Shown: positions 27,554-36,661 of the stretch, piece after piece
How the letters are laid out: each line of letters opens with the position of its first letter
How positions within the stretch are numbered: the first letter of the stretch is position 1
Assembly (NCBI RefSeq): GCF_000376565.1
Contig: NZ_BARG01000025.1
Coordinates: forward strand, 124,001 to 188,000
From: Streptomyces hokutonensis
GTDB lineage: Bacteria > Actinomycetota > Actinomycetes > Streptomycetales > Streptomycetaceae
Reading direction: 5' to 3'
Length of the DNA: 64,000 nt
Program-made: the position numbers and the translations under genes
Notes under the pieces: model-generated
Databases searched by the model: none
Told to the model about the DNA's origin: nothing
What the model saw: the letters and a program-made list of their open reading frames with translations, nothing else

Positions 27554-28999
27554 TCACAGGGTACGGGCCGAACGGTCCTGTGCCGCCGGGGAATCCGCAC
27601 CGACCGGCTCCGGCCACCGCTCGTGCCAGCGCAGCTCCGCCTCCAGCTGGGCGGCCAGCGACAGCAGCAGCGGTTCGCTGTTCGCGGGGCCCAACAGCTG
27701 GGCGCCGACCGGGAGTCCGTCCGCGACGAACCCGGCGGGGACATTGACGCCGGGCCAGCCGAGGACGTTCCACGGCCAGGCGTAGGGACAGGCGGCGATC
27801 ATCGCGCGGTCGGTGGCCAGTCCGTCCAGGTCGAGCATCGCGCCAATGAGGGGCGGGGGAGCGGCAGTTGTCGGCGCGAGCACCAGGTCGTACCTGCCGA
27901 AGAACGCGCCGAACCGGTCGTGCAGGGTCGCCTCCGCGCGCCGCGCCGCCCGCAGCGGGGCCCCGCCGAGCAGCCGGCCCAGGCGGGCGGCCTCCAGGGT
28001 GCGGCGGTCGAGGAGCCCGGGGTGCGGTGCCTCGTGGACCCGCTCGGCGAGACCGACGGTGGCGCGGGGGAGGAAGGTCAGCCCGATCTGGCCGTAGGGC
28101 GGATCATCCTCTACGACCGTGTGGCCCAACCGGGCCAGTCTCTCGGCGAGTTCGAGGACCCGGGCCCGTACGTCCGGGCGCAGTCGGGCGGGCAGCGCGG
28201 TGAACGGCGGCTTCAGGGAGAGGGCGATGCGCAGTCGCCCGGGGGCGCGCCCCACGGCCTCGGCCATCCGCAGCGCGGGCGGCCGGTGCGGGTCCTGGGC
28301 GTGATTGCCGCTCGCCGCGTCCAGGAGCAGGGCCGCGTCCGCGACCGTACGGGCGAGGGTGCCGTTGACCGTGATGCCCTGGAAGGACTCGCCGCGCGGC
28401 CAGGTCGAGATGCGTCCGCGCTGCGGTTTGACGCCGATGAGGTGGGTCCAGGAGGCGGGGATGCGCACCGACCCGGCACCGTCCGAGCCGAGCGCGGCCG
28501 GGACCAGGCCCGCCGCGACGGCCGCCGCCGAGCCGCCGGACGAACCCCCGGGCGTATGACGGGAGTTCCAGGGATTGCGGGTCGCGCCGAACGCGGGCCC
28601 CTCGGTGAACGGCCACTGCCCGAGCTCGCAGGTGTTCGTCTTCCCGACGATCACGGCACCGGCCGCCCGCAGCCGCCGTACCGCCTCCCCGTCCTCGGCC
28701 GCCGGTGGGAACTTGCCCCGGCAGCCGAACGCGGTCGGTTCGCCCGCCACGTCCGTGTCGTCCTTGACGGCGACCGGCACACCGAGCAGCAACGTGCGGG
28801 CTCCGGCGGCCAGTTCACGGTCCGCCGCGTCGGCCTCGGCCAGCGCGGCCTCCCGCCGTACGATCCGAAAGGCGTTCAGGGAGGCCTGAGTTGCCTCGAT
28901 CCGGGCCAGTGCCCGCTCGGTCAGGGTGCGTGACGTCACCTCGCCGGCGGCCAGCGCGCGGGCGGACTCGGCGAGGCCGGGGGAGCGGTCGGGCGTCAT
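27554..28999 (-). CDS. Amidase-signature family amidohydrolase
   Basis: A 481-residue amidase with the Ser-cisSer-Lys triad: Lys in VAVKDDTDV, cis-Ser in TPGGSSGGSAAAVA and nucleophile Ser in GSDGAGSVRIPAS. It hydrolyses carboxylic amides; the substrate is unknown. GatA of tRNA amidation is unlikely because gatB/gatC are absent and the protein begins and ends differently. It is the first gene of a run leading into the NfeD-like and flotillin genes, which is unusual company and may only be positional. Confidence 0.88.
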   Translation of the reverse strand: MTPDRSPGLAESARALAAGEVTSRTLTERALARIEATQASLNAFRIVRREAALAEADAADRELAAGARTLLLGVPVAVKDDTDVAGEPTAFGCRGKFPPAAEDGEAVRRLRAAGAVIVGKTNTCELGQWPFTEGPAFGATRNPWNSRHTPGGSSGGSAAAVAAGLVPAALGSDGAGSVRIPASWTHLIGVKPQRGRISTWPRGESFQGITVNGTLARTVADAALLLDAASGNHAQDPHRPPALRMAEAVGRAPGRLRIALSLKPPFTALPARLRPDVRARVLELAERLARLGHTVVEDDPPYGQIGLTFLPRATVGLAERVHEAPHPGLLDRRTLEAARLGRLLGGAPLRAARRAEATLHDRFGAFFGRYDLVLAPTTAAPPPLIGAMLDLDGLATDRAMIAACPYAWPWNVLGWPGVNVPAGFVADGLPVGAQLLGPANSEPLLLSLAAQLEAELRWHERWPEPVGADSPAAQDRSARTL

Positions 29000-29145
29000 G
29001 GCGGCACCTCCGTGGCGCGTGGTCTACCGAACGGTAACGGCCGGGAGCCCGGTGTGGTGCGGATGCCGCAACATCCCGCGTGGCGTGGACGGTTGACCGT
29101 TCGCCACAGGCTTCCCACAGAGATCTTCCAGCACTGCGCAAACCA

Positions 29146-29174
29146 TTGACGTGTTCCTGACCCACCCCTACCTT
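29146..29174 (+). promoter_or_regulatory. Promoter of GH43 gene
   Basis: TTGACG (29146-29151), an ideal 17-bp spacer and TACCTT (29169-29174), 62 bp before the GTG start. One of the best sigma-HrdB-like promoters in the window. Confidence 0.65.
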
Positions 29175-29194
29175 CTGACCGAATTCACGAACCG

Positions 29195-29212
29195 CGTTCG
29201 ACATGACGAACG
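29195..29212 (+). promoter_or_regulatory. Inverted repeat in GH43 5' leader
   Basis: CGTTCG-N6-CGAACG is a perfect dyad located 20-38 bp after the -10 and 24 bp before the start codon. It is a candidate operator for substrate-dependent repression. Confidence 0.45.
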
Positions 29213-29236
29213 TCCGAGTCTCCGGGAGAGCCGCCC

Positions 29237-30625
29237 GTGACCACACGTCCCCCCACGCCGTCCCGCCGCGCCCTGCTGCGCGCGATGGCCGCCCTGCCCG
29301 TCTCGGCACTCGTCCTGGGCGAGGCCCCCGGACTGCTCGGCACGGCCCTGGCCGCCGCCCCCGCCGCCGGCTACGCCACCCGCTACACGATCGTCCCGTT
29401 CCTCAACAGCGACGACGGCACCGTCAACGTCTACCAGTCCGACGACGCCACCGACTTCCGCCTCGTCCAGGCCTCCGCCTACACCCCGCCCAGCAACCGC
29501 ATCCGCGACGCCAGCGTGTTCAAGCACACCGACGGCTACTACTACCTGACGTACACCACCCACACCTGGGAGGACGTCAGCACCACCATCGGCTTCGCCC
29601 GCAGCACCGACCGCGTCAACTGGACCTTCCTGTACGACTACACGGTCCCGATCACCAACCTGTCCCGCGCCTGGGCCCCCGAGTGGTTCGTCGACGGCGA
29701 CGGCAGTGTCAACGTCATCGTGTCCTGCTCGACCACCGACGACGAGTGGATCTTCACGCCGTACCGGCTGAAGGCGACCAACTCTGCGCTCACCGCCTGG
29801 AGTTCACCGGTCGCGCTGTCCGGTATCGGCTCCAACCACATCGACACGTACATCGTGCGCATCGGCTCGACCTACCACGCCTTCACCAAGAACGAGACGG
29901 CGAAGTACATCGAGTACGCCACCGCCTCCAGCCTCACCGGCCCGTACACGATCTCGAAGACCGGCGACTGGGCCGGCTGGGGCAGCTACCGCGAAGGCCC
30001 CTCGGTCGTCCAGCTCGACAACGGCGGCTGGCGGATCTTCTTCGACGGCTACGGCGACGGCAACTACTACTACAGCGACAGTTACGACACCTTCGCCACC
30101 TGGTCCGCGCCGACCGCGCTCACCACCCTCTCCGGCACGGCACGCCACTTCACGGTCATCAAGGAGACGGTGTCCGGCGGTCCGAGCCTCGCGACCGGGG
30201 TCACCCGCTCCTTCCAGTCCGCCAACTACACCACCCGCTACTGGCAGGAGGTGTCCTCGCTGCTCAACCTGCCGGTGGTGACCAGCGCCAGCACCACCGC
30301 GCTGAAGCAGGCCTCCACGTTCACCGTCGTCGCGGGCCTCGCCGACGCGACCGGCTTCTCCTTCCGGGACAGCGCGGGCAACTACCTGCGCCACTACGAC
30401 TTCCGGGGCCGGTTCGACGCCAACGACGGCACGACGACGTTCGCGAAGGACGCCACGTTCTACGCCCGGACCGGTGCCACCACCGGCTCGCTCCGCTTCG
30501 AGTCGTACAACTATCCCGGCTACTACCTGCGCCACTACAACTACCAACTCCGGGTGGACCCGACCGACGGCACGGACCTCTTCCGTACCGACAGCTCGTT
30601 CGTGCCGGTGACGGCCTGGGCCTGA
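29237..30625 (+). CDS. Secreted GH43-like arabinanase/arabinofuranosidase with AbfB domain
   Basis: A 462-residue exoenzyme. The Tat signal has SRRALLRAM followed by a hydrophobic stretch and an Ala-rich cleavage region near residue 42. Residues ~48-300 form a five-bladed propeller like GH43/GH117 enzymes (RIRDASVFKHTDGYYYLTYT, RAWAPEWFVDGDGS, KYIEYATASSLTGPY, WGSYREGPSVVQLDNGGW). The C-terminal ~150 residues are an AbfB (CBM42) beta-trefoil with repeated SLRFESYNYPGYYLRHYN-type blades that bind arabinofuranose side chains. It probably trims arabinose-containing polysaccharides outside the cell. GTG start with GGGAG upstream. Confidence 0.85.
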   Translation: MTTRPPTPSRRALLRAMAALPVSALVLGEAPGLLGTALAAAPAAGYATRYTIVPFLNSDDGTVNVYQSDDATDFRLVQASAYTPPSNRIRDASVFKHTDGYYYLTYTTHTWEDVSTTIGFARSTDRVNWTFLYDYTVPITNLSRAWAPEWFVDGDGSVNVIVSCSTTDDEWIFTPYRLKATNSALTAWSSPVALSGIGSNHIDTYIVRIGSTYHAFTKNETAKYIEYATASSLTGPYTISKTGDWAGWGSYREGPSVVQLDNGGWRIFFDGYGDGNYYYSDSYDTFATWSAPTALTTLSGTARHFTVIKETVSGGPSLATGVTRSFQSANYTTRYWQEVSSLLNLPVVTSASTTALKQASTFTVVAGLADATGFSFRDSAGNYLRHYDFRGRFDANDGTTTFAKDATFYARTGATTGSLRFESYNYPGYYLRHYNYQLRVDPTDGTDLFRTDSSFVPVTAWA

Positions 30626-30638
30626 ACCGAGGCGGTGT

Positions 30639-32075
30639 TCAGTCGGTGAGGCCCAGTGCCCCTGCCGCCTGGATCGCCAGCCAGACCTCGGCCAGCGCGC
30701 CCGTCGACGTGAGGTCTCGGTGGGTGAGGGTGCCGAAGCGGCGCAGCCGGTAGGCGAGGGTGTTCGGATGGATGTGCAGGGCCGCCGCGGCCGAGTCGGT
30801 GCGGCGGTCCCGCTCCATCCAGGTACGGGCCGAGACCAGCAGCTGCGAGTCGTGGGCCTCGTCGTAGCGCAGCACCTCGCCGAGCACGTGCTCGACCAGT
30901 GCCGTCAGGACGGCCGGGTCGTCGGGCAGCCAGCGGCCGGTCGCGTCGTCGCCGTAGCGGACGACGGGACGGCCCGACTCCATGGCCTTCGAGACCGCCC
31001 ACAGCGCCTCGCGCTGGGCGACCCGCAGCGCGGCGCCGGGGAGGAAGGGGCGGCTCATTCCGGCGGCCACGCCCGGTAGTTCACCGATGGCGACGGTCAG
31101 CTCCGGCGCGCCCAGGACATAGCGGTCCTCGCCCCGGGTGAGCAGCAGATGAGGGTGGTCCTCCAGACAGCGCAGCAACGCCTCGTCGGTGGTGTGCCGT
31201 ACGACGACGAGCACGGTGTCGCCGTCGATCGCGTGCCGGGCGAGCCTGCGGCGCGCCGCCTCCGGGTCGAGGACCTCCTGCAACAGCTCGGCCAGGGTCT
31301 CCGCGCCCTCGCGGCGCAGCGTCTCGCGTTCGTTGCGGACCATCGCCAGCCGCAGCGCCGCCACGGTGGCGATGTGCTGGGCGACGGCGAGTCCCGCGGG
31401 CTGGGCGCCCTGCCGCTCGTAGGCGACGAGGAAGCCCGCCGGGCCGCCGGGCGCGGGCACCGGGAGGACGAATCCGCCGGGGACGGTCGGCGGGGCGTCG
31501 ACGGAGGCCGGCAGGACGGCGGGATCCGGAACCGGGACGCCGGGCAGCAGCGGGCGGCCCTGGGGCGTGCACAGATAGACGTCGTAGCCCGACAGGTCTT
31601 CGAGGCGGCGCAGCAGCGTCGGCGTGTCCAGGTCCTCCGCGACCAGCCAGCGCAACGCGCCGAAGACCTGGAGCTGCGCGCCCAGCCGGTGCCGGGCGTC
31701 CTCCTGGACGGCGGCCGCGACCTCCTGGGACACCGCGATGAACGGGACTGCGAGCGGTACTTCCAGCACCGGGAAGCCCCGCTCCTCCGCCGCCCGGAAG
31801 AACGCCTCGTGCAGCGGCGGCATGTGCAGCTGCGCGGAGAGGGCGAGCGCGGACACCCCGGCGTCGTCCAGCCGCTCCAGATAGGCGCGCTGTCCGGCCG
31901 CCGTACGCGGCACCGCGAGACCCGTCGTCATGATCACCTCGGCGCCCAGCAGCCAGGGCGTCGGATCGGTGAGTTCGCTGGCGTGCGCCCAGGACACGGA
32001 CCTGCCGAGCCCGCCGCGACCGGCTTTCACGGAGAGCTGGAGCGCGGGGAAGGCGAGCAGATCCTCGACGGTCAC
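30639..32075 (-). CDS. PucR-family transcriptional regulator
   Basis: A 478-residue regulator: an N-terminal PucR domain (VEDLLAFPALQLSVKAG), a central GGDEF-like/CdaR region and a C-terminal HTH (DSAAAALHIHPNTLAYRLRRF). PucR proteins sense catabolic intermediates and control purine, amino-acid or polyamine degradation. It is divergent from the NCS1 permease operon, which it most likely controls. The start is uncertain: GTG at 32075 has GGAA five bases upstream, while GTG at 32090 lacks a ribosome site. A weak dyad lies in the shared upstream region. Confidence 0.88.
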   Translation of the reverse strand: MTVEDLLAFPALQLSVKAGRGGLGRSVSWAHASELTDPTPWLLGAEVIMTTGLAVPRTAAGQRAYLERLDDAGVSALALSAQLHMPPLHEAFFRAAEERGFPVLEVPLAVPFIAVSQEVAAAVQEDARHRLGAQLQVFGALRWLVAEDLDTPTLLRRLEDLSGYDVYLCTPQGRPLLPGVPVPDPAVLPASVDAPPTVPGGFVLPVPAPGGPAGFLVAYERQGAQPAGLAVAQHIATVAALRLAMVRNERETLRREGAETLAELLQEVLDPEAARRRLARHAIDGDTVLVVVRHTTDEALLRCLEDHPHLLLTRGEDRYVLGAPELTVAIGELPGVAAGMSRPFLPGAALRVAQREALWAVSKAMESGRPVVRYGDDATGRWLPDDPAVLTALVEHVLGEVLRYDEAHDSQLLVSARTWMERDRRTDSAAAALHIHPNTLAYRLRRFGTLTHRDLTSTGALAEVWLAIQAAGALGLTD

Positions 32076-32115
32076 TTTGTTTCCGGCCACAAAAGGAAGC
32101 GTACTGCTCCGTGAC

Positions 32116-32129
32116 CGACACAATTGTCG
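32116..32129. promoter_or_regulatory. Dyad between pucR-type gene and permease operon
   Basis: CGACA-CAAT-TGTCG is a short inverted repeat in the 118-bp divergent region. It is the only dyad noticed there and a candidate site for the PucR protein. Confidence 0.35.
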
Positions 32130-32193
32130 CCGGTCGTGCGCGGGCCACAGACTGTGGAACCGGCCCCCCGCATGAACGGAAGGTGGAGCGCCA

Positions 32194-33741
32194 GTGACGA
32201 CCTCGATCACCGAAATCGAGACCTACGGCGTCGAACGGATCCCGGACGAGGACCGCACGGCCCGCCCGATCGACCTGTTCCGGCTCGCCTTCGGCGGCGC
32301 CAACACCTTCGCCACCTGTGTGCTGGGCGCCTTCCCGATCCTCTTCGGCCTCTCCTTCTGGCAGGGCCTCGCCGCGACCGTCCTCGGCCTGGTCGCCGGT
32401 GCGCTGCTGCTGGCGCCGATGGCCCTGTTCGGCCCCACCAACGGCACGAACAACGCCGTCTCCTCCTCCGCCCACCTGGGCGTGCACGGCCGGGTCGTCG
32501 GCTCCTTCCTGTCGCTGCTCACCGCCGTCGCGTTCTTCTCGATCTCCGTGTGGTCCTCGGGTGACGCGCTCGTCGGCGGCGCGCACCGTCTCGTCGACGT
32601 TCCCGAGTCGGACGTCAGCTACGGCATCGCGTACGCCGTCTTCGCCGGGCTGGTCCTGGCCGTCTGCGTCTACGGCTTCAAGTTCATGCTGCTGGTCAAC
32701 AAGATCGCCGTGCTGGCCGCGTCGGCCCTCTTCGTGCTCGGCGCCTTCGCCTTCGCCGGCGACTTCGACCCCGGCTACGCGGGCACCTTCGCCTCCACCG
32801 CCGACCCGCTGTTCTGGCCGTCGTTCATCGGCGCCGCCCTGATCGTGCTCTCCAACCCCGTCTCGTTCGGCGCGTTCCTCGGCGACTGGTCCCGCTACAT
32901 CCCGGCCGGGGCCCCGCGCCGCCGGGTGATGGGGGCCGCGTTCCTCGCCCAGCTCGCCACCCTGCTGCCGTTCCTCTTCGGCCTGGCCACCGCGTCGATC
33001 ATCGCCTCGAAGGCCGCCAAGTACGTCGACCCGGCCGCCCCGAACTACGTCGGCGGACTCCTCGCCATCTCGCCCGGCTGGTACTTCCTGCCGCTCTGCC
33101 TGATCGCCCTGATCGGCGGCCTCTCCACCGGCACGACGTCCCTCTACGGCACGGGCCTCGACTTCTCCAGCGTCTTCACGCGCTTCAGCCGCGTCCAGGC
33201 CACCTTCTTCATCGGCGCCCTGTCGATCGCGTTCATCTTCGTCGGCCGCTTCGCGCTGAACCTCACGCAGTCCATCTCCACCTTCGCCACGCTGATCATC
33301 ACCTGCACCGCGCCCTGGATGATCGTCATGACCCTCGGCTACGTCACCCGGCGCGGCTGGTACGACCCGGACGCGCTCCAGGTCTTCAACCGCCGTCAGC
33401 GCGGCGGCCGTTACTGGTTCACGCACGGCTGGAACTGGCGCGGCATGTCCACCTGGCTGGTCTCCGCCGTCGTGGCCCTCCTCTTCACCAACCTCCCCGG
33501 CCAGTTCGTCGGCCCGCTCGGCGACCTCGCGGGCGGCACCGACATCTCACTGCCGGTCGGCCTCGCCCTCGCGGTCGTCCTCTACCTGGCCCTGCTCACC
33601 GTGTTCCCGGAGCCGCGCGAGGTGTACGGACCGGCCGGTCCCCGCTTCGTCCGGGCCTCGGACGCTCCCGTGCCGCCGATCACGGGCGGCACCGACGAGA
33701 CCGTGACCGAGCCCGCCGTCACCCCTTTCGCAAGGAGCTGA
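32194..33741 (+). CDS. NCS1-family nucleobase/cation symporter
   Basis: A 515-residue permease with about 12 hydrophobic helices. RPIDLFRLAFGGANTFATCVLG at the N-terminus, GPTNGTNNAVSSSAHLGVHGR and GDWSRYIPAGAPRRRVMGA are typical of the cytosine/purine permease (CodB-like) branch of NCS1. It imports a nucleobase or related compound with a cation. It starts at GTG with GGTGGAG upstream. It is first in a three-gene operon with an NTF2-like protein and an aldehyde dehydrogenase, under likely PucR control, suggesting uptake and oxidation of a nitrogenous substrate. Confidence 0.9.
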   Translation: MTTSITEIETYGVERIPDEDRTARPIDLFRLAFGGANTFATCVLGAFPILFGLSFWQGLAATVLGLVAGALLLAPMALFGPTNGTNNAVSSSAHLGVHGRVVGSFLSLLTAVAFFSISVWSSGDALVGGAHRLVDVPESDVSYGIAYAVFAGLVLAVCVYGFKFMLLVNKIAVLAASALFVLGAFAFAGDFDPGYAGTFASTADPLFWPSFIGAALIVLSNPVSFGAFLGDWSRYIPAGAPRRRVMGAAFLAQLATLLPFLFGLATASIIASKAAKYVDPAAPNYVGGLLAISPGWYFLPLCLIALIGGLSTGTTSLYGTGLDFSSVFTRFSRVQATFFIGALSIAFIFVGRFALNLTQSISTFATLIITCTAPWMIVMTLGYVTRRGWYDPDALQVFNRRQRGGRYWFTHGWNWRGMSTWLVSAVVALLFTNLPGQFVGPLGDLAGGTDISLPVGLALAVVLYLALLTVFPEPREVYGPAGPRFVRASDAPVPPITGGTDETVTEPAVTPFARS

Positions 33742-33743
33742 GC

Positions 33744-34145
33744 ATGAGCACCACCACCGTCCAGGAAGTCCGGGCCGCCGCCGACGCGCTCGTCGCCGCC
33801 TTCGCCGAGGGCCGCCTCGACGACTACTTCGGCGCCTTCGCCCCGGACGCGAGTTTCGTCTTCCACACCACCCCGCAACGGCTCGGCTCCACCGCCGAAT
33901 ACCGCGCGCTGTGGCAGCGGTGGGTGGACGAGGACGGCTTCCGCGTCCTCGGCTGCACCTCCTCCGCCCAGCTGATCCAGTCCTTCGGAGACACCGCCGT
34001 CTTCAGCCACGACGTGGAGACCCGGATCGCCACCGACTCGGGCGAGGAGACCGTCCAGGAGCGGGAGACCATCGTCTTCGCCCGCGGCGACGGCGGCGGC
34101 TGGGTCGCCGTACACGAGCATCTGTCCGCCCGCAGCGCCGCCTGA
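33744..34145 (+). CDS. NTF2-like (SnoaL/DUF4440 type) protein
   Basis: A 133-residue cone-shaped alpha+beta protein: AADALVAAFAEGRLDDYFGAFAPDASFVFHTTP at the N-terminus, EYRALWQRWV, and ETIVFARGDGGGWVAVHEHLS at the end. NTF2-like folds serve as small isomerases, hydrolases or binding proteins; no catalytic assignment is possible. It lies 2 bp after the permease and 15 bp before the aldehyde dehydrogenase, so it belongs to the same pathway. Confidence 0.8.
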   Translation: MSTTTVQEVRAAADALVAAFAEGRLDDYFGAFAPDASFVFHTTPQRLGSTAEYRALWQRWVDEDGFRVLGCTSSAQLIQSFGDTAVFSHDVETRIATDSGEETVQERETIVFARGDGGGWVAVHEHLSARSAA

Positions 34146-34160
34146 CCAGGAGAGACGTCC

Positions 34161-35585
34161 ATGAGCACCACCTTCCGGAACTACATCGACGGTGCGTTCT
34201 CGGACGCCTCCGACGGCCGCACCCTCGATGTCGTGGACCCCACCACCGGTGACGTCTACGCGAGCTCCCTGCTCTCCGGCGCGGCCGACGTCGACGCGGC
34301 GATGGCCGCCGCCGCTGCCGCGTTCCCCGGCTGGCGCGACACCACCCCGTCCGTACGGCAGCGCGCGCTGTTGAAGATCGCCGACGCGATGGAGGCGCGG
34401 GCCGACGAACTGGTCGCCGTCGAGAGCCGCGACACCGGCAAGCCGCTGCACCTTACCCGCAGCGAGGAACTCGCCCCCGCCATCGACCAGATCCGCTTCT
34501 TCGCGGGCGCGGCGCGGATGCTGGAGGGGCGGAGCGCCGGCGAGTACATGGAGGGCATGACCTCGATCATCCGGCGCGAGCCCGTCGGTGTGTGCGCACA
34601 GGTCGCGCCCTGGAACTACCCGCTGCTGATGGCCGTGTGGAAGTTCGCGCCCGCGCTGGCCGCCGGCAACACGGTGGTTCTCAAGCCCTCGGACACCACC
34701 CCCGCCTCCACCGTCCTGCTGGCCGAGATCATCGGCTCGATCGTTCCCAAGGGCGTCTTCAACGTGGTCTGCGGCGACCGCGACACCGGCCGGCTGATGG
34801 TCGAACACCCCACCCCCGCGATGGCCTCCATCACCGGCTCCGTACGCGCCGGCATCCAGGTCGCCGAGTCCGCGGCGAAGGACGTCAAGCGCGTCCACCT
34901 GGAACTCGGCGGCAAGGCCCCGGCCGTGGTCTTCGAGGACGCCGACCTGGACAAGGCGGTCGAGGACCTGGTCGTCGGCGGCTTCTTCAACGCGGGCCAG
35001 GACTGTACGGCCGCGACCCGGGTCCTGGTCCACGAGTCGGTCCACGACGAGTTCGTGGCCGCGCTCGCCAAGGCGGCGGCGGAGACGAAGACGGGCCTGC
35101 CGGACGACGAGGACGTGCTCTACGGCCCCCTCAACAACGCGGGCCAGCTCGCCCAGGTCAGCGGCTTCGTCGAGCGCCTCCCCGAACACGCCCGGATCGA
35201 GACGGGCGGCCACCGGGTCGGCGACAAGGGCTACTTCTACGCCCCGACCGTCGTCTCCGGCCTCCGCCAGGACGACGAGATCGTCCAGAACGAGGTCTTC
35301 GGCCCGGTCATGACCGTCCAGTCCTTCACCGACGAGGCCGAGGCCGTCCGCTACGCCAACGGCGTCGACTACGCGCTGGCCTCCTCGGTGTGGACCCAGG
35401 ACCACGCGCGGGCCATGCGGATGTCGAAGAACCTCGACTTCGGCTGCGTCTGGATCAACACCCACATGGCACTCGTCGCCGAGATGCCGCACGGCGGCTT
35501 CAAGAAGTCCGGCTACGGCAAGGACCTTTCGGCCTACGGCTTCGAGGACTACACCCGGATCAAGCACGTCATGACATCACTCTGA
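34161..35585 (+). CDS. NAD-dependent aldehyde dehydrogenase (aminobutyraldehyde/betaine-aldehyde-like)
   Basis: A 474-residue ALDH. Catalytic Cys in FFNAGQDCTAATR, general-base Glu in LELGGKAPAVV, NAD-binding Asn in PWNYPLLMAVWKFAPALAAGN, and HGGFKKSGYGKDLS near the C-terminus. The sequence resembles gamma-aminobutyraldehyde dehydrogenases. Third gene of the permease operon, with GGAGAG before its ATG. The likely role is oxidation of an aldehyde formed from the imported compound. It overlaps the convergent SMI1 gene by 9 bp. Confidence 0.92.
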   Translation: MSTTFRNYIDGAFSDASDGRTLDVVDPTTGDVYASSLLSGAADVDAAMAAAAAAFPGWRDTTPSVRQRALLKIADAMEARADELVAVESRDTGKPLHLTRSEELAPAIDQIRFFAGAARMLEGRSAGEYMEGMTSIIRREPVGVCAQVAPWNYPLLMAVWKFAPALAAGNTVVLKPSDTTPASTVLLAEIIGSIVPKGVFNVVCGDRDTGRLMVEHPTPAMASITGSVRAGIQVAESAAKDVKRVHLELGGKAPAVVFEDADLDKAVEDLVVGGFFNAGQDCTAATRVLVHESVHDEFVAALAKAAAETKTGLPDDEDVLYGPLNNAGQLAQVSGFVERLPEHARIETGGHRVGDKGYFYAPTVVSGLRQDDEIVQNEVFGPVMTVQSFTDEAEAVRYANGVDYALASSVWTQDHARAMRMSKNLDFGCVWINTHMALVAEMPHGGFKKSGYGKDLSAYGFEDYTRIKHVMTSL

Positions 35586-36527
35586 CCTGAGCGTGGCGAG
35601 GCGCTGCCAACGGGCTTCCCGCGCAGGGTCGATGGCGCTGCGCCACACCAGCGTCCCGCCGATCAGCCCGGGCTCGTCGCGGGGTGCGAGCGCCGGGGCT
35701 TCGAGCGCGTCGGCGGTCTCCTCCAGGTAGGTCACCAGCGTGTCGCGCTCGTCGTCGGTGTGGTCGTCGTAGCGCGACCACCGCCCGAGGAAACCGGTCT
35801 CCGTATCCAGGTAGAGCCCCGAGACACGGTCGGCGGGACTGTCCGCGGCGACCGGAATCCAGCCGGGCCGCCACACGGTGATCCGCTCCCCCTCGGGACG
35901 ACCGGCGTTCGCCGTGTCCAGGTGGGCCTGTGCCTCCGTCTTCAGCCGGTATACGGCGGCCACCGCGTCCAGGGGCAGCAGCGCCCGGTTGCCCGGCAGA
36001 CAGCCCCGCCCGTCGGACCCGTCGTCGCCCGCGCTCAGCAGCCACAGGACGGTCAACTCGACCGGTATCCGCACCCCGAGCTCGCTCTCCAGCGCGGCTA
36101 CGGCGGCCAGGTCGGCGCCGGTGCGGAGCGCCGCGTAGGAGTCGGGCGCGTTGTCCCGGAGCCAGTGCGTGATCCGGCGCCAGGCATCCGCGACCTCCCG
36201 CACGGTGACCGCGGTGACATCGGGATGGACGGGCAACTCCCGTTCCTGCTCCGCCTCTTGCGCGTCGTCTGGCTCGGCGGCAGGGGCCAGGGCGACGTAC
36301 CGGATCTCGATCCGGTCGGGCTCGTGGAGGTAGCCGACGGCCAGTGCGGGACAGTCCTCGAACAGCTCGCCGTCGACCAACACCGTACGGATGCCGGGCA
36401 GTTGCGAGGGCACCCCCATCTCCGGGTCGTCGGCGAGCTGCCCCGCCACGGCTTTCAGCGCGTAGGGAGCACCGGCCCCGAACCGGGCGGCGGCGTCCCG
36501 TACGAGCGCGGGTATCTCGACGTCCAC
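35577..36527 (-). CDS. SMI1/KNR4-domain protein
   Basis: A 316-residue protein. The C-terminal part fits the SMI1/KNR4 (SUKH) fold: VAALESELGVRIPVELTVLWLL, LPLDAVAAVYRLK, then WIPVAAD...GLYLDTETG and YLEETADALE. SUKH proteins often act as immunity proteins against polymorphic toxins, but solitary copies are common in Streptomyces and no toxin gene adjoins. The start is taken at GTG 36527 because AAGGAG (36542-36537) precedes it and a TAGGGT -10 lies at 36576-36571; a longer frame to 36572 would begin on the -10 itself. Confidence 0.72.
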   Translation of the reverse strand: MDVEIPALVRDAAARFGAGAPYALKAVAGQLADDPEMGVPSQLPGIRTVLVDGELFEDCPALAVGYLHEPDRIEIRYVALAPAAEPDDAQEAEQERELPVHPDVTAVTVREVADAWRRITHWLRDNAPDSYAALRTGADLAAVAALESELGVRIPVELTVLWLLSAGDDGSDGRGCLPGNRALLPLDAVAAVYRLKTEAQAHLDTANAGRPEGERITVWRPGWIPVAADSPADRVSGLYLDTETGFLGRWSRYDDHTDDERDTLVTYLEETADALEAPALAPRDEPGLIGGTLVWRSAIDPAREARWQRLATLRSE

Positions 36528-36661
36528 GGCCTGGGGCTCCTTGCGGTCGGGGAAGAGCGATGCGCCCCACACCCTAGGTCGCCCACGACACCAGGGCCGC
36601 GCGCTCCGCCCAACTCACGCGGAACGCGCGGCCGTTGGCCACCGACCGTGCGGTGCGGGCG

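Noticed and set aside
33582..35567. 661-codon open frame antisense to the NTF2-like and aldehyde dehydrogenase genes
   Set aside because: No recognisable motif and complete overlap with a clear operon.
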